From IMG/VR virus record IMGVR_UViG_3300042197_001094, positions 1 through 22,638 of that record: a stretch of 22,638 bases of DNA. One strand, written 5' to 3'. The notes under the pieces are model-generated. The model ran no database searches. It worked only from the letters and a program-made list of their open reading frames with translations, and was not told the origin of the DNA. The translations under genes were made by a program, and so were the position numbers. Source of the DNA: a virus. Positions 4,863 to 11,481 of this stretch are shown here, piece by piece (within the stretch, counting starts at the first letter, position 1; each line of letters begins with the position of its first letter).

Positions 4863-4898
4863 TTTCCTGTTGATAATCCTTCCGCATGCCGATATAAA
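4854..4898 (+). promoter_or_regulatory. promoter P2 with shared operator-like elements
   Basis: -35 TTGATA (4870-4875), a 17-nt spacer and -10 TATAAA (4893-4898). TTCTTCCGATT (4854-4864) and TTCCGCATGCCGATATA (4880-4896) are identical to P1, with the same distances. The leaders are also alike, ending CCAACC..GGGAG before the start codon. This indicates a duplicated control region. Confidence 0.8.
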
Positions 4899-4952
4899 TA
4901 CACCATGTCAGCCGCATGTCGCGGTTGACGCCAACCCCGGGAGATGATGACC

Positions 4953-5150
4953 ATGAAGACCACAACGAAACGTCCCGCGAATGTGACCGCCCGACTCTAC
5001 GTTACCCGCGACGGAAGCAATCTTACCCACGCACAGGCGCAGGCACTGGTAGCTAGGTACGGCTACTGTGAGGATGCCCTAGATTACATGCGGGTTGGCG
5101 AGGTCTATCACAATGGCCCGATGTGGCTCCAGCGGATGTACGACGCCTGA
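4953..5150 (+). CDS. small basic hypothetical protein
   Basis: The protein has 65 residues. Three in-frame ATGs (4944, 4947, 4953) follow the SD CGGGAG. The third has the normal 9-nt spacing and is preferred. The N-terminus is basic (MKTTTKRP) and the next part is strand-like (ARLYVTRDG). A helix then follows (THAQAQALVARYG), and the C-terminal half is tyrosine- and methionine-rich (YMRVGEVYHNGPMWLQRMYDA). I recognise no family. It is driven by P2 and followed by a GC-rich stem-loop. Confidence 0.75.
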   Translation: MKTTTKRPANVTARLYVTRDGSNLTHAQAQALVARYGYCEDALDYMRVGEVYHNGPMWLQRMYDA

Positions 5151-5164
5151 CCCCCACCCACCCC

Positions 5165-5187
5165 GCCCCCTGCACATCGCGGGGGGC
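5165..5187 (+). terminator. GC-rich stem-loop between cassettes
   Basis: GCCCCC (5165-5170) can pair with GGGGGC (5182-5187) across a loop of about 10 nt. The tail CTTCCTCTGACCTGGAG leads straight into the next gene's SD. No U-tract is present, so full termination is doubtful. Its design matches the minus-strand element at 2493-2515. Confidence 0.5.
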
Positions 5188-5213
5188 TTCCTCTGACCTG
5201 GAGATGATGACAG

Positions 5214-5384
5214 ATGCCGGAATACCAGATTGCGTTTGACGACTCGACAGCCCCAAACGGCTGGTACATCGTCGAGGACTTTGAAGCCGCAGATGACAGG
5301 GCGGCCAACGCATACGCCGACGAGCACTACGCCGATCAGGAATGGTGGGTGTTGGATGCCAGTGGACGCAACATCAACGGCTGA
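5214..5384 (+). CDS. small acidic hypothetical protein
   Basis: The protein has 56 residues. Its ATG has GGAG 10 nt upstream, inside the run GGAGATGATGACAGATG, which is also used before the 4953 gene. It is very acidic. A beta hairpin is likely in the first third (YQIAFDDSTAPNGWYIVEDF). An Ala- and Asp-rich helix follows (EAADDRAANAYADEHYAD), and it ends WWVLDASG. Small acidic phage proteins often mimic DNA or bind host enzymes, but nothing specific can be assigned. It has no promoter of its own visible and lies between two stem-loops. Confidence 0.72.
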   Translation: MPEYQIAFDDSTAPNGWYIVEDFEAADDRAANAYADEHYADQEWWVLDASGRNING

Positions 5385-5411
5385 CGCGATCAGGACAACT
5401 GATCCCCACAC

Positions 5412-5454
5412 GCCCCCGGGATTGGCTCGGGGGCAACTGTTCGGAAATTCCGAA
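5412..5454 (+). repeat. stem-loop plus TTCGGAA/TTCCGAA palindrome (cassette copy 2)
   Basis: Stem GCCCCCG/CGGGGGC (5412-5418 with 5428-5434, loop GGATTGGCT). Next comes the perfect 15-nt palindrome TTCGGAAATTCCGAA (5440-5454). The order and much of the sequence match 4822-4862, though no clear -35/-10 follows here. The palindrome is a good candidate repressor site. Confidence 0.62.
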
Positions 5455-5491
5455 TGGTTCAACTGTTCGAATTCCTCTAAGAGTTCACACG

Positions 5492-5674
5492 ATGACCTAC
5501 ACCACCGCAACCGCCGCCGCTGCACTCGGGCTGACCCCCCGGCAGGTCGGCCACCTCGCCAAACTGCACGGGCTCGGGCAGAAGATTGGCCGCGACTGGC
5601 AGTTCACCCCCGCCGAGGTCCGCCGCATGCGGAAGCGCCCGACAGTGGGACGCCCACGGAAGGAGGCGAAGTGA
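5492..5674 (+). CDS. excisionase/MerR-like helix-turn-helix protein with AT-hook-like tail
   Basis: A 60-residue basic protein. Residues 4-40 fit the short winged helix-turn-helix of Xis/MerR/HTH_17 proteins. The recognition-type segment is TATAAAALGLTPRQVGHLAK, and the wing is GQKIGRDWQFTPAEVRRM. The tail carries VGRPRKEAK, resembling an AT-hook (GRPRK) that binds the minor groove. Such proteins act as directionality factors, terminase-like adaptors or local regulators. No integrase is in the window, so a regulatory role for the early cassettes is at least as likely. The SD is weak (AAGAG). Its stop overlaps the next start. Confidence 0.8.
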   Translation: MTYTTATAAAALGLTPRQVGHLAKLHGLGQKIGRDWQFTPAEVRRMRKRPTVGRPRKEAK

Positions 5675-6027
5675 TGACCCAGCCAGCCCTCACCTACCAC
5701 ATTGCCGGGTTGGCCCGATACATCCAGCCTGCCGGGCTGCTGGTCCTCTCGCCGCAGGACGAACTCAACCGGCAGGAGTTCCTTGCCCTGACCGCCGCGA
5801 TAATCCACGCCCGAGAGTACCGCACTGACGTGATCGTCTGGCGGTGCAGTGACCGCTGGGAGTGGGCCACATCTGCCGATCCCCTGCCGATCAGCGCATA
5901 CATCGACGGTGTTCCGGAATGCCAGATTACCGTCACCGATGACACCCAGACCGTTCGCCGCGTGATCCAACTCGGCGAGTCCACCGTTACCCCTGTTCCT
6001 GTCCCCGAAAAAAGGAAGTCCCGATGA
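5674..6027 (+). CDS. hypothetical protein
   Basis: The 117-residue protein has a strong SD (GGAGG, 7 nt before the ATG), which overlaps the HTH gene's TGA. The first 60 residues read as a mixed fold (YHIAGLARYI..LLVLSPQDELNRQEFLALTAAIIHAREYRTDVIVWRC). A beta-rich part and a polar, proline-rich tail (TPVPVPEKRKSR) follow. Residues 19-60 look like a small alternating beta-alpha domain. There are no catalytic residues I can point to. It is coupled to the HTH gene, so a shared function is plausible, but none is assigned. Confidence 0.78.
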   Translation: MTQPALTYHIAGLARYIQPAGLLVLSPQDELNRQEFLALTAAIIHAREYRTDVIVWRCSDRWEWATSADPLPISAYIDGVPECQITVTDDTQTVRRVIQLGESTVTPVPVPEKRKSR

Positions 6028-6251
6028 CCCGTCTCTGCCTCGCTGCTGTCGCTCTAGGCCTCGCCTGTGCCGCTGGCCTGTATCTGGACGCCAAGCCCCG
6101 TCACGCCGTCCCAGGGGCCATCGTAGGGGCTTCCGCACGTACTCCCGTGCTGGGGCTCCTAGAATACCGATACGAACTTGCCCGCCTTGCCGAACAGGCT
6201 CGGGGTCAACAGGCCGAGATTGACGCCCTACCTGATCCACTCGCGGAATAG
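6024..6251 (+). CDS. small N-terminally anchored membrane or exported protein
   Basis: The protein has 75 residues. It overlaps the upstream stop (ATGA), with GGAAG as SD. Residues 3-20 (RLCLAAVALGLACAAGLYL) form a signal peptide or membrane anchor. No good lipobox precedes the cysteine. A helical charged domain follows (YRYELARLAEQARGQQAEIDAL), which could form a coiled coil. An anchor plus periplasmic helix is the layout of an i-spanin, but the protein is short and no lysis partners are visible. It is the last plus-strand gene, and its end overlaps the convergent late operon by 24 bp. Confidence 0.72.
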   Translation: MTRLCLAAVALGLACAAGLYLDAKPRHAVPGAIVGASARTPVLGLLEYRYELARLAEQARGQQAEIDALPDPLAE

Positions 6252-6977
6252 TGGGTGATAGAGTTCGCAGTCCTCAGCCAGTGGCCTAATCCCCCGCTGG
6301 CTGAATTCGTTTCGCCATGTGCGAAAAGCAGGGCAGATCGTCGATTTCCAAAAGTCGAGTTGATACAAGTGGGCTGTCTCGCCCCGATCAAAAAACAGAC
6401 AAGCCGACTCCCACGGCGAAAACGCCATGCCCGGGTATGACTCGGCCCCCCAGAAATCTTCATCCCATCGATCCCATTGGCGAGTAGACAGGGCCGCAAT
6501 GTTGGCCCACCAGAACGTACCCGCAAAATGGAATGAAGCCGTAGACAGCCCCACTTGCATCGTGCTGCGGAATGCTCCTGCAATGTGTTTCCGGGCCAGT
6601 GCAAACTCGACAAGCTGGGGATAATCAAGACAGGCCGCCGCCATCGCATCGCACCACAGATGAGACGGGGCCCCCGGTAGATGCGTGCAGCCTTTGGCAT
6701 GGCAATAGAACACAGCCCCAGATTCCGGCATGATGCTTTCCATCAACCACGGAAACGACACCATCTCCTGCCGTCCATCGTTGTAGACCTCTCGCACCTC
6801 CACTGCGTCACCAAACTCTGCCGCCACGTCGGCCGCTCGATCGGTAGAGGTGTCCACCGCGACAGACACCAGTCGACGCCCGGTAAATTGCGACAGCCTT
6901 GCTCGCACATGTCGCACCGCACGCCGCCACATGCCCGACGACTTGGGGTATACATGCATTGCAAGATGTCGTTTCAT
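6228..6977 (-). CDS. glycosyltransferase-like protein
   Basis: A 249-residue protein, last gene of the late operon. Its ATG overlaps the preceding stop (ATGA). It resembles nucleotide-sugar-dependent glycosyltransferases of capsule-type clusters. A Rossmann-like first half leads to GAVFYCHAKG (88-96), and FAGTFWWAN (151-159) then WGAESYPG (176-183) are conserved-looking aromatic blocks, with AESYPG as a candidate acceptor or catalytic loop. A clean DxD motif is not obvious. It could modify virion proteins, since it is co-transcribed with tail genes, or alter host surface glycans to block superinfection. Family placement is by visual resemblance only. Confidence 0.6.
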   Translation of the reverse strand: MKRHLAMHVYPKSSGMWRRAVRHVRARLSQFTGRRLVSVAVDTSTDRAADVAAEFGDAVEVREVYNDGRQEMVSFPWLMESIMPESGAVFYCHAKGCTHLPGAPSHLWCDAMAAACLDYPQLVEFALARKHIAGAFRSTMQVGLSTASFHFAGTFWWANIAALSTRQWDRWDEDFWGAESYPGMAFSPWESACLFFDRGETAHLYQLDFWKSTICPAFRTWRNEFSQRGIRPLAEDCELYHPLFREWIR

Positions 6978-7276
6978 TGTCCGCGTTTCTTCGGCCACAG
7001 ATTGTTAAGCCATTTTTTGCGGGCATCGCACCCACAGCCGGGGGCCTTTTTGATCATTCCGAACGTGACAACCTGAATCACTTTCTCAACAAGATCCCCA
7101 AGTCCCTCTGACGGTGGTGGCTCGACGCTTGCCAAGAAGTCTTCCAGTTCTGACATCGCGCACTGTGCCCGCAATGGGTACAGGCTGACTGTGTACACGT
7201 AACCGCATCGCCGACACTGGACTGTCTCGGGCGGATCGGCTCGACGTGGCGTGTTATCTGGGATGTCGCAGTTCAT
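6974..7276 (-). CDS. small protein with zinc-ribbon-like and CGC motifs
   Basis: The protein has 100 residues. The ATG overlapping the upstream stop (ATGA) is preferred to longer frames. CRRCGY at about 21-26 could be half of a zinc ribbon. Near the C-terminus comes GCGCDARKKWLN, a short Cys-x-Cys motif followed by a basic helix. I associate this tail with small phage proteins near tail and glycosyltransferase genes, but I cannot name a family. The centre holds a hydrophobic helix (GLGDLVEKVIQVVTFGMIKK). It is coupled by 4-nt overlaps to both the cysteine-rich protein and the glycosyltransferase-like gene, so a joint role is likely. Confidence 0.7.
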   Translation of the reverse strand: MNCDIPDNTPRRADPPETVQCRRCGYVYTVSLYPLRAQCAMSELEDFLASVEPPPSEGLGDLVEKVIQVVTFGMIKKAPGCGCDARKKWLNNLWPKKRGQ

Positions 7277-7950
7277 GCTGGGCTGATGGTAATTATTGCC
7301 GGGTCTGGAGCACAACACGCCGTTCGGGTTCCAATCTGGAAAGCCCATTGCTTGATCATCTCATTGGACCCGACACAGTTCGGATACTCTTTCTTCCACC
7401 ATCCGACCTGGTCATAGAATCCGCTGATTGGATCGAGAAACTGTAGTCGCAGGGCAGCGGTTGGGATGAAACCACCATAGATCGTGTTTTTGTAAAACTG
7501 AAGTGTCCACCGCATACTAACTGCATTGAGGCACTCGAAGCACCCTGAGGACACAAACCGATAAGGCCGCGCAGTAGCAGTGAAGATTGGACTAGAGAAC
7601 GTACACACCTCCGATGTCGGCACCGGAAAGCCCCCGGGGCTCGTCGTGTATGTCGTCACCGGATCTAACACAAACGTCCCGTTTAAACTCGCGCAGTCTG
7701 TTCCGCTAGCAGAACAGCCGGACTGTGTGTGGTTGGCGTATCCGCTCACCTCAATCTTCCATCGACACAATATAGGCTGGCCGCTTACCCCATCTATTGC
7801 GAAATCACAGACCGTACATTGGCAAAATTTTGGCAGGTAATACTGTGCCACGACTGGTGGCGGAGGGGGATCTGGCGGGCAGCAATAGCACCCCAGCTCA
7901 CCCGTAAAGAATTGCGTTGGCCCTCGCCTGTCTCGGATAATATTTAGCAT
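7273..7950 (-). CDS. cysteine-rich virion-like protein
   Basis: The 225-residue protein has about 15 cysteines, which is unusual for a phage protein. They occur as CYCC near the N-terminus (before a polyproline run DPPPPP), CQCTVC, several single residues, CFEC in the middle and CC near the C-terminus. The rest is beta-rich and aromatic (TTSPGGFPVPTS, ARPYRFVSSG, MRWTLQFYKN). No signal peptide is seen. Position in the distal tail block suggests an adhesin or fibre part stabilised by disulphides or metals. Its start overlaps the upstream stop by 7 nt. Function is unassigned. Confidence 0.75.
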   Translation of the reverse strand: MLNIIRDRRGPTQFFTGELGCYCCPPDPPPPPVVAQYYLPKFCQCTVCDFAIDGVSGQPILCRWKIEVSGYANHTQSGCSASGTDCASLNGTFVLDPVTTYTTSPGGFPVPTSEVCTFSSPIFTATARPYRFVSSGCFECLNAVSMRWTLQFYKNTIYGGFIPTAALRLQFLDPISGFYDQVGWWKKEYPNCVGSNEMIKQWAFQIGTRTACCAPDPAIITISPA

Positions 7951-8273
7951 TCTGCGGCAATCACGAGAAACCCAAAGTTAGTGGTGAAACACAAGACTTC
8001 CTTGTCTGCCGCAATTGATCCAAATCGATTTACCACCGTGATATTATCACCCGTATCAGCCCCTCCTAAATCTTGTGGCTTATCCCAAACGCTGACGGTT
8101 CCCGTGTCGCCTTTTGTGATTGCCGCATCGGTTTTTCCAAACACCACGTAGTCGAACTGCAGCGCGATCGAGTTCGCCCGCGATGTCTGCGGCAGTTCCT
8201 GCTGCCCCTCGACGTGTCGCACCGTCGCGCGAATGCGTTGGACCGCGTCACCGGAAAACGTGTAGCCTGCCAT
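7944..8273 (-). CDS. putative distal tail or fibre-associated protein
   Basis: A 109-residue protein with a TGATG overlap to the gene before. Its composition is beta-rich, with many small polar residues (AGYTFSGDAVQRIRATVRHVEG; FDYVVFGKTDAAITKGDTGTVSVW; GDNITVVNRFGSI). The pattern KGDTGTVSVW fits a small beta-sandwich or fibre-tip domain, as often found at tail ends. It ends with a lone cysteine (AAEC), directly ahead of the cysteine-rich protein. I do not recognise a family. The assignment rests on position and fold style. Confidence 0.72.
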   Translation of the reverse strand: MAGYTFSGDAVQRIRATVRHVEGQQELPQTSRANSIALQFDYVVFGKTDAAITKGDTGTVSVWDKPQDLGGADTGDNITVVNRFGSIAADKEVLCFTTNFGFLVIAAEC

Positions 8274-8728
8274 CAGGGAGCACCGTTCTCTTCAATCGTG
8301 CACCACGCAAACGGGCCCTGCATGCCAGTCGAAGACGACACGGCAAGGGCAATCGACAGCACGTCACCGACGGCCACGGTCGTGCTCGACAGCGTGCCAT
8401 CGACCACCGCCCGGTCTGCGGTGGCGTTCGTGATGGTGACGACCGAAGACAGAACTGTCGTGCCGTTCTTTTTCAGATCAAACGTGACCGATGCACTCGT
8501 GCCCGTGTCATTGCACAACGCCGCAAACTGCCGGATGGTCCCAGCCACTTCGCAGACATGGACGATCTCTTCTCGGGCCACTGGTGTAGCACCGATCGCA
8601 AGGGCGAAATTTGTCCAAGCCCGGTAGAGATGTTGGGCTTTGTCCGCGTCGATCTTCGTCCCACTGCTGATGTGCTGGTCTTCGACCGATCCCGCGTCGA
8701 GTTGCAGAGTTCCTACGAGTCTGGCCAT
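8273..8728 (-). CDS. putative tail fibre or tip beta-sandwich protein
   Basis: The protein has 151 residues. Its ATG overlaps the upstream stop (TAATG). After MARLVGTLQLDAGSVEDQHIS, a short hydrophobic pattern often seen at the N-terminus of phage structural repeats, comes a helix (DADKAQHLYRAWTNFAL). A long run of beta strands then fits a jelly-roll-like host-binding domain (ASVTFDLKKNGTTVLSSVVTITN...VAVGDVLSIALAVSSS). Similar KNGTTVL..VLSIA patterns occur in tail or decoration proteins. The assignment is by position and composition. Confidence 0.68.
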   Translation of the reverse strand: MARLVGTLQLDAGSVEDQHISSGTKIDADKAQHLYRAWTNFALAIGATPVAREEIVHVCEVAGTIRQFAALCNDTGTSASVTFDLKKNGTTVLSSVVTITNATADRAVVDGTLSSTTVAVGDVLSIALAVSSSTGMQGPFAWCTIEENGAP

Positions 8729-9606
8729 TATGTCACCCCTGGAAGGACGGAAAAGTTTCGTGCGTAGTAGACGGTGAATTCGCGGTAGACCGCGTTATCT
8801 GGCGTCGGGTTGCTCAACACTGCCCCGCTGCCATCGAGTAGCCGAGGGGAAGAGACTGGCCGGGGTGGACTAGACTGGTCCATGATGTGCTTGCGGTCGC
8901 TGCCCGACTTGAACCGCAAGCCCTGGTCAAGCACCTTGAACGGAATCCACTTCTCCCGCCGTCGCTCCAACGTGTAGGAGAACTCGAAGTATTGGTAATC
9001 GCCCTCGATTTTCAGCTCGCTGATCTCGATGTCTGACAGCTTAGCTTCATGCTCACCGATGACCACACCGCCGATTGTAATCGCCGCGTTGTTCACAGCG
9101 TTTTCGTAGTCCAGAATGAACGTCGGCACGTCCGGAACGTTCTTCGAGACAGACACCGTCCAATAGGCTCGGTCGACTTCCACGGGTGGATCGAAGTAAT
9201 CGCCCGCGGAATTGAGGATCGCCTTACTGTTGATGTCCTGCCAGATCGCCTTCTGGTAATTCGATGTCCGCCATCGAATCCGGGCCGGGCGATTCAACGG
9301 ATTCTCTTCGCTCTCATCCTCCTTGGTCGGCTTGCTGCTGTACTCCGCCTCGATGGTCCATTGCCGAGGAGCCCCATTGTCCTGCGTGATCTTGATAGAC
9401 CGGCAGAGATGCCCGACTAGGACCGGATGGAAACTGACATAGGGTAGCGGGAGGATGCTGTTATCGAGGCCGTATTGATACACATCCGAAGATGTGTGGA
9501 AGTTATGGCTCGTGACTGCCAGCCATTTCCGCGTGCTCGTCGAATCATATGGCTTCGAGTAGTCCAGCGACTGCCCGCTGACCTCACCCATTTTGATAAT
9601 TGCCAT
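8728..9606 (-). CDS. putative distal tail protein
   Basis: The 292-residue protein is encoded directly after the tape measure, where siphoviruses usually encode the distal tail (Dit-like) protein. It starts in a TGATG overlap. The sequence is mixed alpha/beta with many Tyr, Trp and Pro. It includes CRSIKITQDNGAPRQWTIEAEYSS, a typical strand-turn-strand block, and YQYFEFSYTLERRREKW, which resembles the beta hairpins of tail-hub proteins. No peptidase motif is seen. Tail hub or Dit function is inferred from gene order. The protein could also be a planctomycete-phage-specific tail component. Confidence 0.68.
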   Translation of the reverse strand: MAIIKMGEVSGQSLDYSKPYDSTSTRKWLAVTSHNFHTSSDVYQYGLDNSILPLPYVSFHPVLVGHLCRSIKITQDNGAPRQWTIEAEYSSKPTKEDESEENPLNRPARIRWRTSNYQKAIWQDINSKAILNSAGDYFDPPVEVDRAYWTVSVSKNVPDVPTFILDYENAVNNAAITIGGVVIGEHEAKLSDIEISELKIEGDYQYFEFSYTLERRREKWIPFKVLDQGLRFKSGSDRKHIMDQSSPPRPVSSPRLLDGSGAVLSNPTPDNAVYREFTVYYARNFSVLPGVT

Positions 9607-11153
9607 CAGTCGATTTCCACCCCTTCCGCCTGTGACATGTCTTCGAGGGCCGACAACTGCTGTTGCTGGATCGCCAATTGCTGCTGTTGGATCGACAGCA
9701 TCTCGGCCTCTTTATCCTGTGTCCGCATCGCCGAGAAGATCGCGGAGATAGCCGCACTGCTCCCTGCTTGCAGTGCAGTCGGTCCGGCCGTCTTCGGCTC
9801 GGTCACTGTGGCTTTGACTTCTTGTTCCGGAATTTCCACCCGGGGAGTGATCGGCTTTTTCTCGGTCGCGGTCTGCAATGCGTCGAGAGTCGTTGTCATG
9901 TCAGTAGCCAGCTTGGTTTTCAAACCGCTGACCATCTCTGTCAGACTCTTTTCCAGTTCCCCGGGAATCCTCTCGGCTACCTGCGGCAATGCTTCGACGG
10001 TCGCCTGGAATCCCTCCAGAAGGGGCGTCCATGCGATGGACAGCGACTCGGTGCCACCGCTGGCGATGTAATCCCAGATCGACACCATCGCGGTCCCGAT
10101 GTTCTCCGCGAGATTCGTGAACACCGTGCCGGTAAATGAGACAAGATCCGTGAACAGATTCTGCCAGTTGTCACCGAACCAACCTAGATAGGCGGGCAGA
10201 GTCGACGTGAAGAGGTGGGCCAACTCCGCCCCGATCTGCACGACAGACAGCACGGCACTCGCCCCCGCCAGCTCGAACGCTGTCCGCCAGTTTGCGACGA
10301 TGGCGATAGCCTGCTGCACTGCGGGAACCACGGTCTGGTAAAGGCTCGTCCCAATATTCACGAAGCCCGCCTGCATCGCGTCAATGTTGGGCAAGATTTG
10401 AGACGCCACCATCTCGGCCACAGCTTGCAGCGTCGGCAGAATCGCCCCGCCGATGCTCTCGCCGATGTCGCCGATCACGTTGGCCATCCGCGTGAACGGA
10501 TCGCTGACCGCCTGTGCCGCCCCGCCAAATTCCTTTTGCAGCTCCCCGAGGATGACAGCCTGTGCCCCGGCGATGTCGCCGACGGACATTAGCTGTTTGA
10601 TCTGCTGTTTCTGCTGTTCAGAGAAAGACACGCCCACGCGAGTCAGTGCCGTGATTCCCTTGATTGGATCGTTCAAGGCCTTGCCCACCTGCACGACAGA
10701 GGATTGCAGGTCCTGGCCCATGACCGCCGATAGGTCCTGTGCCGCGACAATGGCAGACTTGAAGGTGTCACCCCTGATCTGCGTGAATGTCGCCAGCACA
10801 CCGGCCGCCCCGATGGTGGCGTCGTCCTCAAAATCGGTCAGTCGTTGCAGGTCGCCAGCCATCTGGCGGATCTCTTCACCGCTCACGCCAGCAGCCCCGC
10901 CCGTTGCGGTCAATACGGCATCCAGCTTTTTACCCTCGCGCTCCGCATCGCGGGCAGACTGGATAAACGAGTTCATCGTGAACGCCGCCCCCAGACCCGC
11001 CAACGCTCCGCCGATCAATCCAATCGGGCCGAGGAGTCCAGCGGACAGCGTCCGGCCAAGACGGCTGATCGTACCTTCCGCCTGTCGCAGAGGGCCGGTA
11101 AACCCATCTGTGTTTGCGGTCAGATTCGCGACAAGATCACCGACTATCGCCAC
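9606..11153 (-). CDS. tail tape measure protein
   Basis: The product has 515 residues, starting at GTG inside the end of the GT chaperone frame. It follows the G/GT genes, as tape measures do. The N-terminal part (NLTANTDGFTGPLRQAEGTISRLGRTL) is the usual tape-measure helix start, followed by a hydrophobic Gly/Ala segment (about 38-60, GLLGPIGLIGGALAGLGAAF). Long alpha-helical stretches follow, including AAQDLSAVMGQDLQSSVVQ and FGGAAQAVSDP, patterns of phage_tail_L/TMP domains. The C-terminus is a Gln-rich coiled coil. At roughly 0.15 nm per residue the tail would be near 75-80 nm. It sets tail length and is ejected with the DNA. Confidence 0.9.
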   Translation of the reverse strand: MAIVGDLVANLTANTDGFTGPLRQAEGTISRLGRTLSAGLLGPIGLIGGALAGLGAAFTMNSFIQSARDAEREGKKLDAVLTATGGAAGVSGEEIRQMAGDLQRLTDFEDDATIGAAGVLATFTQIRGDTFKSAIVAAQDLSAVMGQDLQSSVVQVGKALNDPIKGITALTRVGVSFSEQQKQQIKQLMSVGDIAGAQAVILGELQKEFGGAAQAVSDPFTRMANVIGDIGESIGGAILPTLQAVAEMVASQILPNIDAMQAGFVNIGTSLYQTVVPAVQQAIAIVANWRTAFELAGASAVLSVVQIGAELAHLFTSTLPAYLGWFGDNWQNLFTDLVSFTGTVFTNLAENIGTAMVSIWDYIASGGTESLSIAWTPLLEGFQATVEALPQVAERIPGELEKSLTEMVSGLKTKLATDMTTTLDALQTATEKKPITPRVEIPEQEVKATVTEPKTAGPTALQAGSSAAISAIFSAMRTQDKEAEMLSIQQQQLAIQQQQLSALEDMSQAEGVEID

Positions 11154-11475
11154 CGGTCACCGTCATTTTCTTGATGCCCTTGACCAACTCATCGGGACTG
11201 AGTTCTGTGGGCTTTGGCTTGTCCATCGGCCTGTAGGCGTCCAACAGTTTGCCAAGGTCTGGAGTCTTGCCGCACATCGTGCGGATCATCACCGAGGAGG
11301 ACACAGCCGCCCTGAAATCGTCCGCCCGCTTGCCCCACCCCTCGATGTGAGCGAATGCCTGCAAGACGGCAACCTGCCGGGGGGTGAGTTCGTCCAACAG
11401 ATCCTCCCAGGTCGCCAGCCGATGATCCTGTGCCGCCAGCCTCATGAGGAACAACACAAGATCATCGGCAGCTAG
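11137..11475 (-). CDS. tail assembly chaperone T domain, expressed as GT by -1 frameshift
   Basis: This is the downstream frame of the G-GT pair. The coding path enters it by a -1 shift at 11475-11481, giving a 212-residue fusion (100 from G plus 112 here). The sequence after the shift is KLAADDLVLFLMRLAAQDHR, then TWEDLLDELTPRQVAVLQAF, similar in style to the DUF4035/T part of lambda-like chaperones. An ATG further down (about 11445) has no SD, so independent translation is unlikely. GT binds the tape measure and recruits tail tube subunits, but is absent from mature virions. It overlaps the tape measure start by 17 nt. Confidence 0.85.
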   Translation of the reverse strand, partial: LAADDLVLFLMRLAAQDHRLATWEDLLDELTPRQVAVLQAFAHIEGWGKRADDFRAAVSSSVMIRTMCGKTPDLGKLLDAYRPMDKPKPTELSPDELVKGIKKMTVTGGDSR

Positions 11476-11481
11476 TTTTTT
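11418..11481 (-). promoter_or_regulatory. programmed -1 ribosomal frameshift site (A_AAA_AAC) with stem
   Basis: The slippery heptamer AAAAAAC (11481-11475) lies in the 0 frame as GCA AAA AAC and is followed at once by the G stop TAG. Five nt after it, GCCGATGATC (11469-11460) pairs perfectly with GATCATCGGC (11427-11418), forming a 10-bp stem over a 32-nt loop that itself contains the palindrome CCTCATGAGG. The slip leads exactly into the T frame. Heptamer, spacer and stem have the canonical geometry. Confidence 0.93.

Noticed and set aside
1434-5454. CRISPR array
   Set aside because: The repeats are start cassettes and stem-loops at gene boundaries, with genes instead of spacers between them.
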